Shown here piece after piece: positions 1 through 9,817 of a stretch of 64,000 bases of DNA. The stretch comes from Nocardia arthritidis (GTDB lineage: Bacteria; Actinomycetota; Actinomycetes; Mycobacteriales; Mycobacteriaceae). How positions within the stretch are numbered: the stretch's first letter is position 1; each line of letters opens with the position of its first letter. Location of the stretch: contig NZ_CP046172.1 of NCBI RefSeq assembly GCF_011801145.1, positions 8,804,001 through 8,868,000 of the forward strand, given 5' to 3'. The notes under the pieces are model-generated. The model was not told where the DNA came from. It saw nothing but the letters and a program-made list of their open reading frames with translations, and ran no database searches. The position numbers and the translations under genes are program-made.

Positions 1-1
1 A

Positions 2-433
2 TACGAAGACGCCGGGCAATGGAAGACGATCGACGTCACCCGGCAGAACCCCTCCTGGATCTCCGCCGCCGGTGACATGATTTCGACCACCGCGGATCTC
101 CACACATTCTTCTCCTCGTTGGTCGGCGGAAAACTGCTCCCGGCCGCGCTACTGACCGAGATGACCAAGATGCACCCGACACCCCTCCCGACGATGAGCT
201 ACGGCCTCGGGCTGGAGATGTGGGACGTGGGCTGTGGATCCGTCCTCGCCTCCGACGGCGGTGTCCAGGGCTACGGAACGCTGGTGTACAGCACCCCCGA
301 CGGCAGTAAGACCTTGGAAGCCTCGGTGACCTACGTTGACGCCGATGAAAAGCATGCCCCAGTAGAAGCTCAGCAGAAGGCGGTGCAGCGGCTCACCAGC
401 GAAGTGTTCTGTGGCGGACAAGCCGCAGGCTGA
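2..433 (+). CDS. Serine hydrolase, beta-lactamase superfamily (3' part only)
   Basis: This is the C-terminal end of a gene that enters from the left edge; the frame is open from base 2 and stops at TGA 431-433, giving 143 visible residues. The stretch NPSWISAAGDMISTTADL resembles the late region of class C beta-lactamase / D-Ala-D-Ala carboxypeptidase-like hydrolases, where a glycine-rich loop precedes a helix reading TTADLHTFF. The SxxK nucleophile and the YxN motif lie outside the window, so activity cannot be judged. The short linker before the CPBP gene on the same strand would allow co-transcription. Confidence 0.6.
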   Translation, partial: YEDAGQWKTIDVTRQNPSWISAAGDMISTTADLHTFFSSLVGGKLLPAALLTEMTKMHPTPLPTMSYGLGLEMWDVGCGSVLASDGGVQGYGTLVYSTPDGSKTLEASVTYVDADEKHAPVEAQQKAVQRLTSEVFCGGQAAG

Positions 434-519
434 TTCCGCCCGCCCCGGGGGTGTCCGCACCGCGGCGGCAGCTCCCGGGGCCGACACCATTCACGAACAG
501 TTCGAGGAATTCCCTTGTC

Positions 520-1305
520 ATGCAAGCATTCACAGATACTCGACCGAACAGAACAGTCGAGCGGTTGCTGAGCGACCGCCACCCGCTGCCGCTGTCCATC
601 GCGTTGCATCTGGTACCCGGCGCACTGATCGTCGCCGCCTACCTGCTCGTCGGCGAACCATTCGCCGAAGCCATCGGCTACCCGGCTCTCCTGGGTTGGG
701 CGATCGCGCTGTGCCTGATTCTGATCCCGATCCTGGCGGGGCTGCTTTGGTTGGGCCGAAAACGCAACGGACACTTCTCATTTCACGGTGTACTGCACTA
801 CACTGGAAGACCGCTCTCGCGCGGGAAGCTCGTGGCGATGGTCATCCCCCTCATCGGATGGATGCTGGTGGTGGGGTTCGCGCTGGCACCGGTGAACAAT
901 TTCTGCAAAGGCTTCTTCACCTGGCTCCCATACGCGAACACCGGCGACAGCCCGACCTCATATCTCGACGGGTACTCGCATTCGGTCATGCTCACCACGA
1001 TGGCGATAAGCCTGCCGCTGACCGGAATCTCCTTGCCGCTCATCGAAGAGCTGTACTTCCGCGGCTTCCTGCTGCCCCGCATCGCACACCTCGGCAACTG
1101 GGCGCCGGTAGCCAGCACACTCCTGTTCTCGCTCTACCACTTCTGGTCGCCGTGGATGTTCGTGTCGCGCACCATCTTCACCTTCCCAGGCTTCTGGTTC
1201 GCCTGGCGAGACAAGGACATTCGGCTCTCCATCGGAATGCACGTCGGCGTAGACGCCCTACTGGCCGCATCCGGCTTCACCGCCATCGCCCTGAACCTCA
1301 TCTAG
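520..1305 (+). CDS. CPBP family intramembrane metalloprotease
   Basis: The product is a polytopic membrane protein of 261 residues with about six hydrophobic segments. Motif 1 of the CPBP (Abi / Rce1-like) family is visible as EELYFRGFLLPR, motif 2 as FSLYHFW, and a third conserved His as HVGVDA. Members cleave substrates inside the membrane; bacterial substrates are mostly unknown, and some protect against bacteriocins. I start at ATG 520, with GAGGA at 504-508 upstream, not at the in-frame ATG 451, because the first 23 residues of the longer form are polar and repeat-poor. The gene follows the serine hydrolase on the same strand after 86 bases. Confidence 0.8.
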   Translation: MQAFTDTRPNRTVERLLSDRHPLPLSIALHLVPGALIVAAYLLVGEPFAEAIGYPALLGWAIALCLILIPILAGLLWLGRKRNGHFSFHGVLHYTGRPLSRGKLVAMVIPLIGWMLVVGFALAPVNNFCKGFFTWLPYANTGDSPTSYLDGYSHSVMLTTMAISLPLTGISLPLIEELYFRGFLLPRIAHLGNWAPVASTLLFSLYHFWSPWMFVSRTIFTFPGFWFAWRDKDIRLSIGMHVGVDALLAASGFTAIALNLI

Positions 1306-1478
1306 GAAAGCCCCCGCCCGGATACCCGGCCCGCCGAATCCCCACCGGATACACCGGGCGCGCCAGAAGCCACTCTTGCCCGGCGGCATCTACCCCTGCA
1401 TCGCATGACGCACTCGGCGAATTCGGGCGCGTTGCATCCGCACCCCGAATTCGTACGTGTCCAAAGCTGGCGGTGAGA

Positions 1479-1628
1479 TTACTTGTCGCCCTTGACATCC
1501 GCTGCGGTAGTGCGATGGCGGCGAATCTTGATACCCAGCTTCTCGGCTTCGCGCCGCCGTGCATCGCGCTGTTCCGGCGTCAACTGCACCCGGGTCGCAC
1601 GCATCGCTTCCTGCGTCAACGCACCCAT
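1479..1628 (-). CDS. 49-aa basic protein coupled to the ART gene
   Basis: This small gene begins at ATG 1628-1626, which shares one base with the TGA of the upstream gene (TGATG), the usual arrangement for translational coupling. The peptide is highly charged, with RDARRREAEKLGIKIRR in the centre, and is predicted to be helical and soluble. I do not recognise a family. A small gene overlapping an ADP-ribosyltransferase-like gene could be an antitoxin or partner, but that is inference from position only. A longer in-frame start at 1664 would lie inside the upstream gene. Confidence 0.45.
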   Translation of the reverse strand: MGALTQEAMRATRVQLTPEQRDARRREAEKLGIKIRRHRTTAADVKGDK

Positions 1629-2215
1629 CACACACCTCCCGTCACGAATGCCTGGATGCGCCACATATTACGCGCCACATCCCAATCGACACCAACGATG
1701 TAGTAGCTTCGCGCGTCGATGAGCAGAACCTCCCGCTCGGCACGCACTGTGGCGAGCTCACCCAGCCGCAGGGCTGGAATGCCAGCGGGCACGACCAGGT
1801 CCAGAATCACCGGGTCGCGATGGCGCATTGAGCGCGGCGGATACTCTAGACCGCACGTCGACATGAACCCTTCATGTGTGAATTGCTCCTCGACCAGCGC
1901 GTAAGCCGATTCCTCGTCGACAATGCCGTATAGCGCGGCCTCGGATTCGCGGGTCACGCGCACCGGCTCGGTCAGTGGGTACTTCGCTAGACCGGACCGA
2001 ATCAGGCTGATGTACCGCTCCAGGAACGGGGTCATGGGGGCATGCCCCCACAAGGCATCATTTATCAGCTGAAAGAGGTTCAAGGCATACGCGCGGATCG
2101 CTCCGCTCTCCTCCGGTGTGAGGAGAGTGAGATCCTGACCAGCGAGCGCTATCTCCCCCAACCGGATTCTCTCGAAATCGTCATCATCATCCGCCATAGG
2201 CGGTTTGTTCCGCAT
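1628..2215 (-). CDS. ADP-ribosyltransferase-like protein (RSE-type motifs)
   Basis: The 195-residue product shows the three signatures of the R-S-E class of NAD-dependent mono-ADP-ribosyltransferases in the right order and spacing: an arginine in VRVTRES (R89), a strand FMSTC (S119-T120-C121, the STS motif) and ERE (E160-R-E162, the ExE motif) before VLLIDARSYYIVGV. Between them lies a helical region with LFQLINDALWG. There is no signal peptide, so the protein is probably cytoplasmic or carried by another system. ATG 2215 follows a GGGGGG run; ATG 2239 and 2197 are alternatives. It is stand-alone and shorter than toxin fusions. The target is unknown. Confidence 0.55.
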   Translation of the reverse strand: MRNKPPMADDDDDFERIRLGEIALAGQDLTLLTPEESGAIRAYALNLFQLINDALWGHAPMTPFLERYISLIRSGLAKYPLTEPVRVTRESEAALYGIVDEESAYALVEEQFTHEGFMSTCGLEYPPRSMRHRDPVILDLVVPAGIPALRLGELATVRAEREVLLIDARSYYIVGVDWDVARNMWRIQAFVTGGV

Positions 2216-2680
2216 CACTACCCCCCGCACACGCGCCATGACCCCACTTGCACAACGGACGTCGAGCCCTGTGATGTCCTTGCCGCAGAAGCTGATTCGC
2301 TTCGAAACTCGACCACGATCCGTTACGGCGTTGAAGGCTCGACCGGTAAACCTACACCCGCGCCGCCAACCAGACGAAGGAAGTGGTCTGCCCGCTACCG
2401 TCGGCGTAGTCGCCGTTCTACCGCCGGTGCCGCTGTACCTGGAGCGTCCGGTGGCGATGGTCGCGGTGGCACTGGCCCGCGTCCTCGGATCGGTGCGGCC
2501 GAGTCCGCACGGATTTGCTTGGCTCCCCGTGGTTCTCGTCGCCGAGCTGGTGCTCGGCGCGGTGCGCGAGGAGCCGTGCGCCGCCCGCAGGGCTGACCGG
2601 TGAAGGACCAGGAAGGGGTCCTATCGCCCAGATCTGTTGGGCCGTGGTCGTTTTGGTGCTGAATGCGCTATGTCCTGGGC
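2216..2680. other. Intergenic stretch, no convincing gene
   Basis: The 465 bases between the ART gene and the metallo-beta-lactamase gene contain open frames on both strands, but none has the strong third-position GC of the neighbouring genes, a ribosome-binding site or a recognisable domain. The plus frame ending at 2603 has a hydrophobic tail and could be gene debris. No transposase, inverted terminal repeat or RNA gene was seen. Confidence 0.5.
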
Positions 2681-3517
2681 CTAGGTGATCTGATCGCTCA
2701 GCAGCCGCGTCGCGCTGAGCCAGACCGCGCCCGGATTCAGCCGGTCCGGGAAACTGGCCAGCATTGACTCGAAAAAGGTTCGTGCGGAGGGTTTTTCCGA
2801 TAGCAACCGCAGTGCGGTGCGCAGATAGTCGGCCGTTTCGTCCAGGACGCGCGGATCGTCGGCACGCTCGCGGGCCTTGTGACCGGCGACGACCGCGCGG
2901 GGGTGCAGCCGCCGAATGTGCTCGACGGCCCGCAGCCACGCTTCGAGGCCGCCGCCGGCGCCCTCGGCGAGGTACTGGTGCACACCGTTGTAGGCGACGT
3001 CCCCGGCGACCACCAGTCCGATCGACGGCAGGTGCAACACCGTTGAATTGTCGCAGTCGCTGTGCCCTACCTCGACGGCGTGCAGTGGGTGGCCCTCGAG
3101 GGTGAATCCGGCCGCCGGGACAGGCTGTGCGGTTACGGGTGTTTCGCCGATCTGTCCAGGAAAGACGGTGTCCCAGAACAGTTTTCGTTGCGTTATGGAC
3201 TCGTGCATCAGCGCGATGGTCCCCGCGGTGGCGTAGACGGTCGCGCCGGGAAAGCGTTCGACCAGCCGGGCCGTCCCGAACCAGTGGTCACCGTGGCCGT
3301 GGGTGATATAGATGTGCGTGAGGCGTTTGCCGGATCGTTGCACCCAGTCGCCTACTCGGTCGGTCTGTTCCCGGGTGAACGGGGGATCGACGAGTACGGC
3401 GTCGGAGGCGCCGAAGATCAGGGTCGATGCCAGCGGCGACCACATCATCGTCTCGCCGGTCGGCAGCCTGTCCGCAAACGGAATCGGGTCGTTCACGAAT
3501 ACCTCGTAGTCGGGCAC
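2681..3517 (-). CDS. MBL-fold metallo-hydrolase
   Basis: The 278-residue product has the metallo-beta-lactamase signature THGHGDHWFG (HxHxDH zinc motif), a downstream GHSDCDN with the third histidine, an aspartate in VVAGDVAYN and a late histidine in VVAGHKA. It belongs to the broad hydrolase group that includes lactonases and quorum-quenching or glyoxalase II-like enzymes; the substrate cannot be told. I use GTG 3517 (VPDYEVFVND); GTG 3532 is an alternative. Any longer start would run through the divergent HxlR gene. The 5' ends of the two genes face each other with almost no spacer, so the regulator probably controls this gene. Confidence 0.75.
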   Translation of the reverse strand: MPDYEVFVNDPIPFADRLPTGETMMWSPLASTLIFGASDAVLVDPPFTREQTDRVGDWVQRSGKRLTHIYITHGHGDHWFGTARLVERFPGATVYATAGTIALMHESITQRKLFWDTVFPGQIGETPVTAQPVPAAGFTLEGHPLHAVEVGHSDCDNSTVLHLPSIGLVVAGDVAYNGVHQYLAEGAGGGLEAWLRAVEHIRRLHPRAVVAGHKARERADDPRVLDETADYLRTALRLLSEKPSARTFFESMLASFPDRLNPGAVWLSATRLLSDQIT

Positions 3518-3550
3518 GATGCGCTCAGGCACTACGCCGCGGCCACCGAG

Positions 3551-3832
3551 ATGCTCGGCCGACGCTGGGCGGCCACGGTGCTGCGCGCCCTGGTCACCGG
3601 CCCGGCGCGGTTCAGTGACATCGCCGCGGTCATTCCCGGCATGACCGACAAGCTGCTCTCGCAACGGCTCGAGGACCTCGAGGCCGACGGGCTCGTCGAC
3701 CGGCTGGTACACACGGGCCCGCCGGTGCGGGTCGAATACCGGCTCACCGAGAAAGGCGCCGCCCTCAGTGAGGTTCTGCTGGCGCTCAACCAGTGGGCGC
3801 TGCAATGGATCGAGCTGCCCGCCGAACACTGA
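3551..3832 (+). CDS. HxlR-family winged-helix regulator (start unclear)
   Basis: The frame encodes the core of an HxlR-type transcription factor: MLGRRWAATVLRAL (helix 1-2), RFSDIAAVIPGMTDKLLSQRL (helix-turn-helix) and RVEYRLTEKGAAL (wing). ATG 3551 is the only plausible in-frame start nearby and would leave only a few residues before the tryptophan motif. Most family members have another 10-20 residues, often with a redox-sensing cysteine, which is absent here. The gene may be clipped at its 5' end or use a non-standard codon. It is divergent from the MBL hydrolase and likely regulates it. Confidence 0.6.
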   Translation: MLGRRWAATVLRALVTGPARFSDIAAVIPGMTDKLLSQRLEDLEADGLVDRLVHTGPPVRVEYRLTEKGAALSEVLLALNQWALQWIELPAEH

Positions 3833-4032
3833 ACCGATTACAGCTCGATCGGTGATCCCATACCCCTACAAGAAGCCCGGGAAGAAGCCGGACGCAATGG
3901 TCAATGGTGGTGTGCTGCAACAGCTTTACGCCACCGGAGGCGGGGGGTCGAATACGATTGCGGGGTCAGCGGGGGCTGTTGTCAGCGCCGATCGCGGTCC
4001 GCGGAATCTTCGAGGGGAAGCAGGGGATCGTC

Positions 4033-5376
4033 ATGGTCGACAGCATCAGGTACGGGGCATTGGATATCGCGGTGACCGATCAGTTCAACCGCCGGTGGGA
4101 CGATCGCGGGTCGGGTGCCACGATGCACGGCGCGTTCTTCAATCCGAACTGCGGGGGCGCCCTGTTCCAACAGGGTTGGCGGTATCTGGGCAGCGTGGGG
4201 CACAGCGGAGACCATGAAGACATCACCGGAAAGCGCGCGACGATCCTGGTGCGTGGCGCGAACGCCGCGGACCAGATGGTGAAACCGCCGGTGCGGTTCG
4301 AGCTGATCTGGAAAGACCAGGGCTCGGGCGCCAAAGCCAATGGTGCTGTGTGGCGGCCCATCCCGCCGCAGGGGTATGTGGCGCTCGGGGATGTGTGGGG
4401 TTCGTGGAACAGCTGGGATCCGCCGAACCTCGAGTACTACGGGTGCATCCGCAGGGAACTCGCGGGGCGCCGCTACGTGCGCGAAGGCCGGATCGGTTCG
4501 CTGATCTGGTGGGATAAGAAGTCCGGAGCGAAGTCGGATGTGTCCACCTGGCAGATCCAGCCGCTCGCCTACCCCTCCGACAGCACCGAGCGTTTGATCC
4601 TGGGCGCGGATCTGCTACGGGCACAGGCGAATTACGACACTCCCACCGAATCGGTATATGTCCTCGACGTGCCCGCCGCGGTCGTCAAGCGCAATCCCCC
4701 GGCGATCCCGGTACTGACCTCGCATCAGGAGCCCGACCCGATCGCGCAGATCACCGACCGTGCCGTGACGGTGCCGTGCACGGTGGTCACCGACCCCGGC
4801 AAGACCATCGCGTGGCAGATCGCGAACTCCCCGTTCTACACGCTGGAGCGGCGAGTCAACTACTCCTTGCAGATCTTCCGGAACAATCAGAACGGCACCA
4901 CTCCCGCCGAGTCGAGCGTGTCGGTGACCACCGGCGTGACCGAAACCGCCAGCGAGGAGTACAGCAAGCGGACCAGCGTCACGGTCACCGCCAAGGCAGG
5001 CATCGAGATCAAGGGCCTGTCGGCGGGTATCGAGACCAGCGTGACCACCGAACTCGGCTACAGCAGCCGCTACGAGGTCGCACAGCTGCGCTCGGTGACC
5101 AAGACCCACGGTCTCACCACACCGCCGCAGGCGTCGGGCGCGCTGTGGTCGGCCACCCACGAGATCATCGCGATTCGCCGCGACGGCGAAGCCATCGGTG
5201 GTGGCAGCGGCCTCAAGTTCGATATCGACTCCTACGTCACCGGCCAATACCCCTCCGACGCCAGGGTCGTCGACACCGTCGACGGAGCCATCGTCGAAAA
5301 CAGCGATCCCGCCGAGGCATTCGGCACCACCACGCCGAATGTCCCTGCCGCCGAACCGATCCCGCCGATCGACTGA
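4033..5376 (+). CDS. Vps62-repeat protein with aerolysin-like C-terminal region
   Basis: The 447-residue protein has two parts. Residues 1 to about 185 contain three copies of a Vps62-like unit: FNRRWDDRGSGA...GWRYLGSV, FELIWKDQGSGA...GYVALGDV and SLIWWDKKSGAKSD. Residues 240-400 are strand-rich with alternating Ser/Thr (SSVSVTTGVTETASEEYSKR, TSVTVTAK, GIETSVTTELGYSSR), the pattern of the ETX/MTX2 / aerolysin-type pore-forming fold. No signal peptide is visible. ATG 4033 has AGGGGA five bases upstream. The Vps62 assignment is moderately firm; pore formation is inference. The gene occupies the position after ksgA where ispE lies in mycobacteria. Confidence 0.6.
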   Translation: MVDSIRYGALDIAVTDQFNRRWDDRGSGATMHGAFFNPNCGGALFQQGWRYLGSVGHSGDHEDITGKRATILVRGANAADQMVKPPVRFELIWKDQGSGAKANGAVWRPIPPQGYVALGDVWGSWNSWDPPNLEYYGCIRRELAGRRYVREGRIGSLIWWDKKSGAKSDVSTWQIQPLAYPSDSTERLILGADLLRAQANYDTPTESVYVLDVPAAVVKRNPPAIPVLTSHQEPDPIAQITDRAVTVPCTVVTDPGKTIAWQIANSPFYTLERRVNYSLQIFRNNQNGTTPAESSVSVTTGVTETASEEYSKRTSVTVTAKAGIEIKGLSAGIETSVTTELGYSSRYEVAQLRSVTKTHGLTTPPQASGALWSATHEIIAIRRDGEAIGGGSGLKFDIDSYVTGQYPSDARVVDTVDGAIVENSDPAEAFGTTTPNVPAAEPIPPID

Positions 5377-5408
5377 CACCGGCCCACACCCGGCCGCCGC
5401 GCGGCGAG

Positions 5409-6290
5409 TTACCCCTGCGCCGCCAACCGGACGAAGGCGGCGGTGTCCAAGGTTTCGCCGCGGGCGGTGGGATCGATACCCACGGCGACCAGGCGGCGTT
5501 CGGCTTCGGCCGCGGAACCGGCCCAACCCGACAGGGCGGAGCGGAGGGTTTTGCGGCGTTGGGCGAAGGCGGCGTCGACGACCTCGAAGACGCGGGTGCG
5601 GTGGGCGGCGTCCATGGGCCAGGGAGGTTGTGCGTAACGTTCGATGCGGACCAGGCCGGAGTCGACGCGCGGCACCGGCCAGAAGACCTGGGTGCCGATG
5701 GCGCCCGCGCGGCGGACGGTGCCGAAGAAACCGGCTTTGACGCTCGGGACGCCGTAGGTCCTGCTGCCGGGTTCGGCGGCGAGCCGGTCCGCGACCTCGG
5801 CCTGCACCATGACCAATGTTGTTGCGATACTTGGCAATTCGGCGAGCAGGTGGAGCAGAACCGGTACCGCGACGTTATAGGGCAGGTTGGCGACGAGTGC
5901 GGTTGGCGCTGTGGGCAATTCGGCGGCGCGCACCCGCAGCGCATCGGCGAGCACGACCGTCAGCCGATCCGCCAGCTCGGGAGCGCGGTCCGCGACGGTC
6001 TCCGGAAGGTGTTGCGCCAGAACCGGATCGATCTCGACGGCGATCACCGAATCCACCACGTCGAGCAGGGCGAGGGTCAGCGAACCCAGCCCCGGCCCCA
6101 CCTCTAGTACGGTGTCGGCTCGGCCGACCCCGGCGGCGCTGACGATGCGCCGCACGGTGTTCGCGTCGTGCACGAAGTTCTGTCCGAGCTGTTTGGTCGG
6201 CCGCACGCCGAAGCGCTCGGCGAGCACCCGCACCTCGGCGGGTCCGAGCAGCGCGGCGCTCCCACGAGCGGAAACATCAGGTTCGGGCAC
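5409..6290 (-). CDS. rsmA: 16S rRNA dimethyladenosine transferase KsgA/RsmA
   Basis: This enzyme dimethylates the two adjacent adenines near the 3' end of 16S rRNA during 30S maturation, using SAM. The 293-residue product shows [10 protein letters not shown] at the N-terminus, the SAM loop [12 protein letters not shown], acidic motif AVEID, the adenine-binding NLPYNVAVP and the C-terminal RRKTLRSAL. Length and motifs are typical. The start is GTG 6290. It is the last gene of the tatD - rpfB - (lipase) - ksgA series. Loss of KsgA confers kasugamycin resistance in other bacteria. Confidence 0.95.
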   Translation of the reverse strand: MPEPDVSARGSAALLGPAEVRVLAERFGVRPTKQLGQNFVHDANTVRRIVSAAGVGRADTVLEVGPGLGSLTLALLDVVDSVIAVEIDPVLAQHLPETVADRAPELADRLTVVLADALRVRAAELPTAPTALVANLPYNVAVPVLLHLLAELPSIATTLVMVQAEVADRLAAEPGSRTYGVPSVKAGFFGTVRRAGAIGTQVFWPVPRVDSGLVRIERYAQPPWPMDAAHRTRVFEVVDAAFAQRRKTLRSALSGWAGSAAEAERRLVAVGIDPTARGETLDTAAFVRLAAQG

Positions 6291-6320
6291 GCGAAGAACC
6301 TATCAACCCGAGTTCGCGCA

Positions 6321-7472
6321 CTACTTCACCCGCGCCAGGAACGCGTCCATCGCCGCGTACATCCGGTCGTTCAGCTGGGTGTGCCGCCCGGTACCGGTCA
6401 CGGTCTGGAAGTCGACCCCGTTCGCGGCGAACTGCGCGACGAGCGCGGCGTGCAGCGGCGAGGGCACGACGGTGTCGGTTACGTTGAGCAGCAACAGAAT
6501 CGGGCGGTCGTAGCCACTGGTCGGCACGGTCAGATAGTCGGTGTAGGCGGCCCGGATGCGGTCATCGGACAGCGGCCGCGCCAGGATATCGCCGACCCCG
6601 AGCCCAGCCACCCGGTCGATGATTCCGTCGAGGCATTTCGTCCCGATATCGTCGAGCACGGATTTGCCGAGCGGCGTCAGATATTGGTCGACGTCGACGT
6701 CCGGCCGCGCGGCCCGCAGCCCGGCCAGGATGCTGACGAAGAAGCTCATCGCGCCATCACTGTTCGATACCGGCGGGATCCCGGGCCCGGCCAGCGGGAA
6801 CACCTTCTCCACATCGGATTCCGGATCGATCGCGATGGTCCCGCGGAAGTCCAGGTCGGGCGCGTAGGTGCGCTGCAGATGTCCGGTGCCGAGCGCGGCC
6901 TGACCACCCTGCGAGGCGCCGAAAACGCCCCAGGTGCGCGACAATTCGGGATGTGCCGCGCGGGCGGCGCGCACCATGTCGATGGTCGCGGTGGCCTCGG
7001 TGCGCAGTTCGAGATAGGGATGCGGCCCGGTGCCGAAGCGGCCGAGCCCGAGGTAATCGGTGGCCACCACCGCGAAGCCCTGCGACACCACATGCCGGAT
7101 CAACTGATCCTCTCTCGCGCGGATCTCCTGATACGGATGCCCCGCCGGATCGGCCTGTCCACCGCAGCCCGCGCCCAACCCGCTGGTGCCGTGGTCGTAT
7201 GCCATCACCGGCCAGCCACCGGCAGGCGCCGGACCGGGCGGCAGATACAGCGCACCGCTGGCGGGCAACGCGGCACCCGCGGAGTTACTCGTCCAGTACT
7301 CGATGACCGAACCGTCGGACGCGCCGTGCCAGCCGTCCGGCTGCGGCGTCGCCGAGATCAGCGTGCCAGGAGCCTGGACCGGTGCCGGAATTGGTTGGGC
7401 CTGAACCGGATTCGCCTGAACAACCAGACCGACACCGATGGCCGCCGCCACCATCCCACGCAGAACACGCAC
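6321..7472 (-). CDS. Secretory lipase (LIP family), paralogue 1
   Basis: The product is an exported alpha/beta hydrolase of the secretory lipase family (Candida LIP type, common in Nocardia and mycobacteria). Starting at GTG 7472 (GAGG about eight bases upstream), it has a basic n-region, a hydrophobic core MVAAAIGVGLVV and an AQA-like cleavage site. The nucleophile elbow is GASQGG, and the late His lies in GTGRHTQLN. It lies between rpfB and ksgA, which are adjacent in M. tuberculosis, so it looks inserted into a conserved block. A close paralogue sits at 42323-43471. A -10-like TACACT lies upstream on the minus strand (7516-7521). Confidence 0.85.
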   Translation of the reverse strand: MRVLRGMVAAAIGVGLVVQANPVQAQPIPAPVQAPGTLISATPQPDGWHGASDGSVIEYWTSNSAGAALPASGALYLPPGPAPAGGWPVMAYDHGTSGLGAGCGGQADPAGHPYQEIRAREDQLIRHVVSQGFAVVATDYLGLGRFGTGPHPYLELRTEATATIDMVRAARAAHPELSRTWGVFGASQGGQAALGTGHLQRTYAPDLDFRGTIAIDPESDVEKVFPLAGPGIPPVSNSDGAMSFFVSILAGLRAARPDVDVDQYLTPLGKSVLDDIGTKCLDGIIDRVAGLGVGDILARPLSDDRIRAAYTDYLTVPTSGYDRPILLLLNVTDTVVPSPLHAALVAQFAANGVDFQTVTGTGRHTQLNDRMYAAMDAFLARVK

Positions 7473-7566
7473 CGAACAAACCTCACAGACCCCGACACCG
7501 CAACGAACCCGGACGAGTGTACTGATTCCGATCGCCCGGCAACCCCGCCGCAATACCCCTCGGCTA

Positions 7567-8733
<1,167 letters not shown>

Positions 8734-8928
8734 TCAGGGGTGGACAACCGCTGCAACGTCAGCTGCGCATTTCAATATCACGATCAGATATCCCTGGCGC
8801 AGGTAAATCACGAAATGGGTCAATCGTAGTGATGTACACCACACTTGACGATCCAGGGTCCTTACCAATGGGCCCGGCGAGCAAACCCGGAGACGTCGCC
8901 GACCGCGCCGTCTCGAAATGCCAGAATT

Positions 8929-9756
8929 TCAGATTCCGTATATCCGCCGGGCGTTCGCCGTACTGATCTCGGCCAACTCCACCGGGTCCTGACCACGCAA
9001 TTCGGCCAAAGCACGCATGGTGTACGGCAGGCAATACGGTTCGTTGGGCGCGCCACGGAACGGATGCGGAGTCAGATATGGCGCGTCGGTCTCCACCAGC
9101 AGTTGATCGTCCGGCACCACCTTGGCCGCCTCGCGCAATTCATGCGCGTTCTTGAAACTCACCGTTCCCGAGAAACTCAGAATGTACCCCTCGGCAACAC
9201 AGGCCAGCGCCATATTCGTATCCGACGAAAAGCAATGGAAGATAACGGTTTCCGGCGCGCCCTCATCGAGCAGCACGGTGAGCAGGTCGTGGTCGGCCTC
9301 GCGATTGTGGATCATCAGCGGTTTACCCACCTGCTTGGCCAGTTCGATATGCCAGCGGAAACCCTCTATCTGCGTTTCGATATCGGCGCAGCCGTCGAGT
9401 TTGCCCGGCCAGTAGTAGTCGAGTCCGGTTTCGCCGACCGCGACGACACGCGGATCGGCCGCCAGCCTCGTCAATTCCGCCTTCGCCTGCTCGTCGAGCG
9501 CGTTCGCGCGGGTCGGATGCAGCGCGACCGCGGCGTACACCCGGTCGTCCCAGTGCGCGGCCTCAACCGCCCACTGCGCGGCCTTCAGATCGTCGGCGAC
9601 GGTGACCACCCGGCCGACGCCGACCGAGGCGGCACGATCCACCATCACCTCGACCGAACCGGCGTCCGTCGCGCCGCACGCATCGAGGTGGGTATGCGCA
9701 TCGACCAGCGGCGCAAGGGGTTCCGGCAGTTCCGGGGCCGGGCGCTTACTGGACAT
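8929..9756 (-). CDS. tatD: TatD-family metal-dependent hydrolase
   Basis: The 275-residue TIM-barrel protein carries the TatD metal-site signatures DAHTHLD near residue 18, [23 protein letters not shown] and the terminal [10 protein letters not shown]. Family members act as 3'-5' exonucleases or DNases that process DNA ends and have been linked to DNA repair; the substrate here is not tested. It is divergent from metG with 61 bases between the starts and lies upstream of rpfB, as in mycobacteria. Confidence 0.93.
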   Translation of the reverse strand: MSSKRPAPELPEPLAPLVDAHTHLDACGATDAGSVEVMVDRAASVGVGRVVTVADDLKAAQWAVEAAHWDDRVYAAVALHPTRANALDEQAKAELTRLAADPRVVAVGETGLDYYWPGKLDGCADIETQIEGFRWHIELAKQVGKPLMIHNREADHDLLTVLLDEGAPETVIFHCFSSDTNMALACVAEGYILSFSGTVSFKNAHELREAAKVVPDDQLLVETDAPYLTPHPFRGAPNEPYCLPYTMRALAELRGQDPVELAEISTANARRIYGI

Positions 9757-9802
9757 CGGCGCCGACCCGGATATTCACGCGAGCGAAGAATGGCACGCGC
9801 AT

Positions 9803-9808
9803 TACAGT
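9803..9808 (+). promoter_or_regulatory. Candidate -10 element of metG
   Basis: TACAGT fits the actinobacterial TANNNT -10 pattern and ends nine bases before the metG ATG. This predicts a very short 5' leader. No clear -35 is visible. Confidence 0.35.
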
Positions 9809-9817
9809 AGACACACC

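Noticed and set aside
411..1703. Long plus-strand frame of 430 codons over the CPBP gene
   Set aside because: It is arginine- and histidine-rich with no domain, and is the shifted-frame shadow of the CPBP gene.
4776..6107. 443-codon plus-strand frame spanning the Vps62 gene end and ksgA
   Set aside because: Composition is that of a shadow frame (GRHRRDQ-rich), and both strands already carry well-supported genes there.
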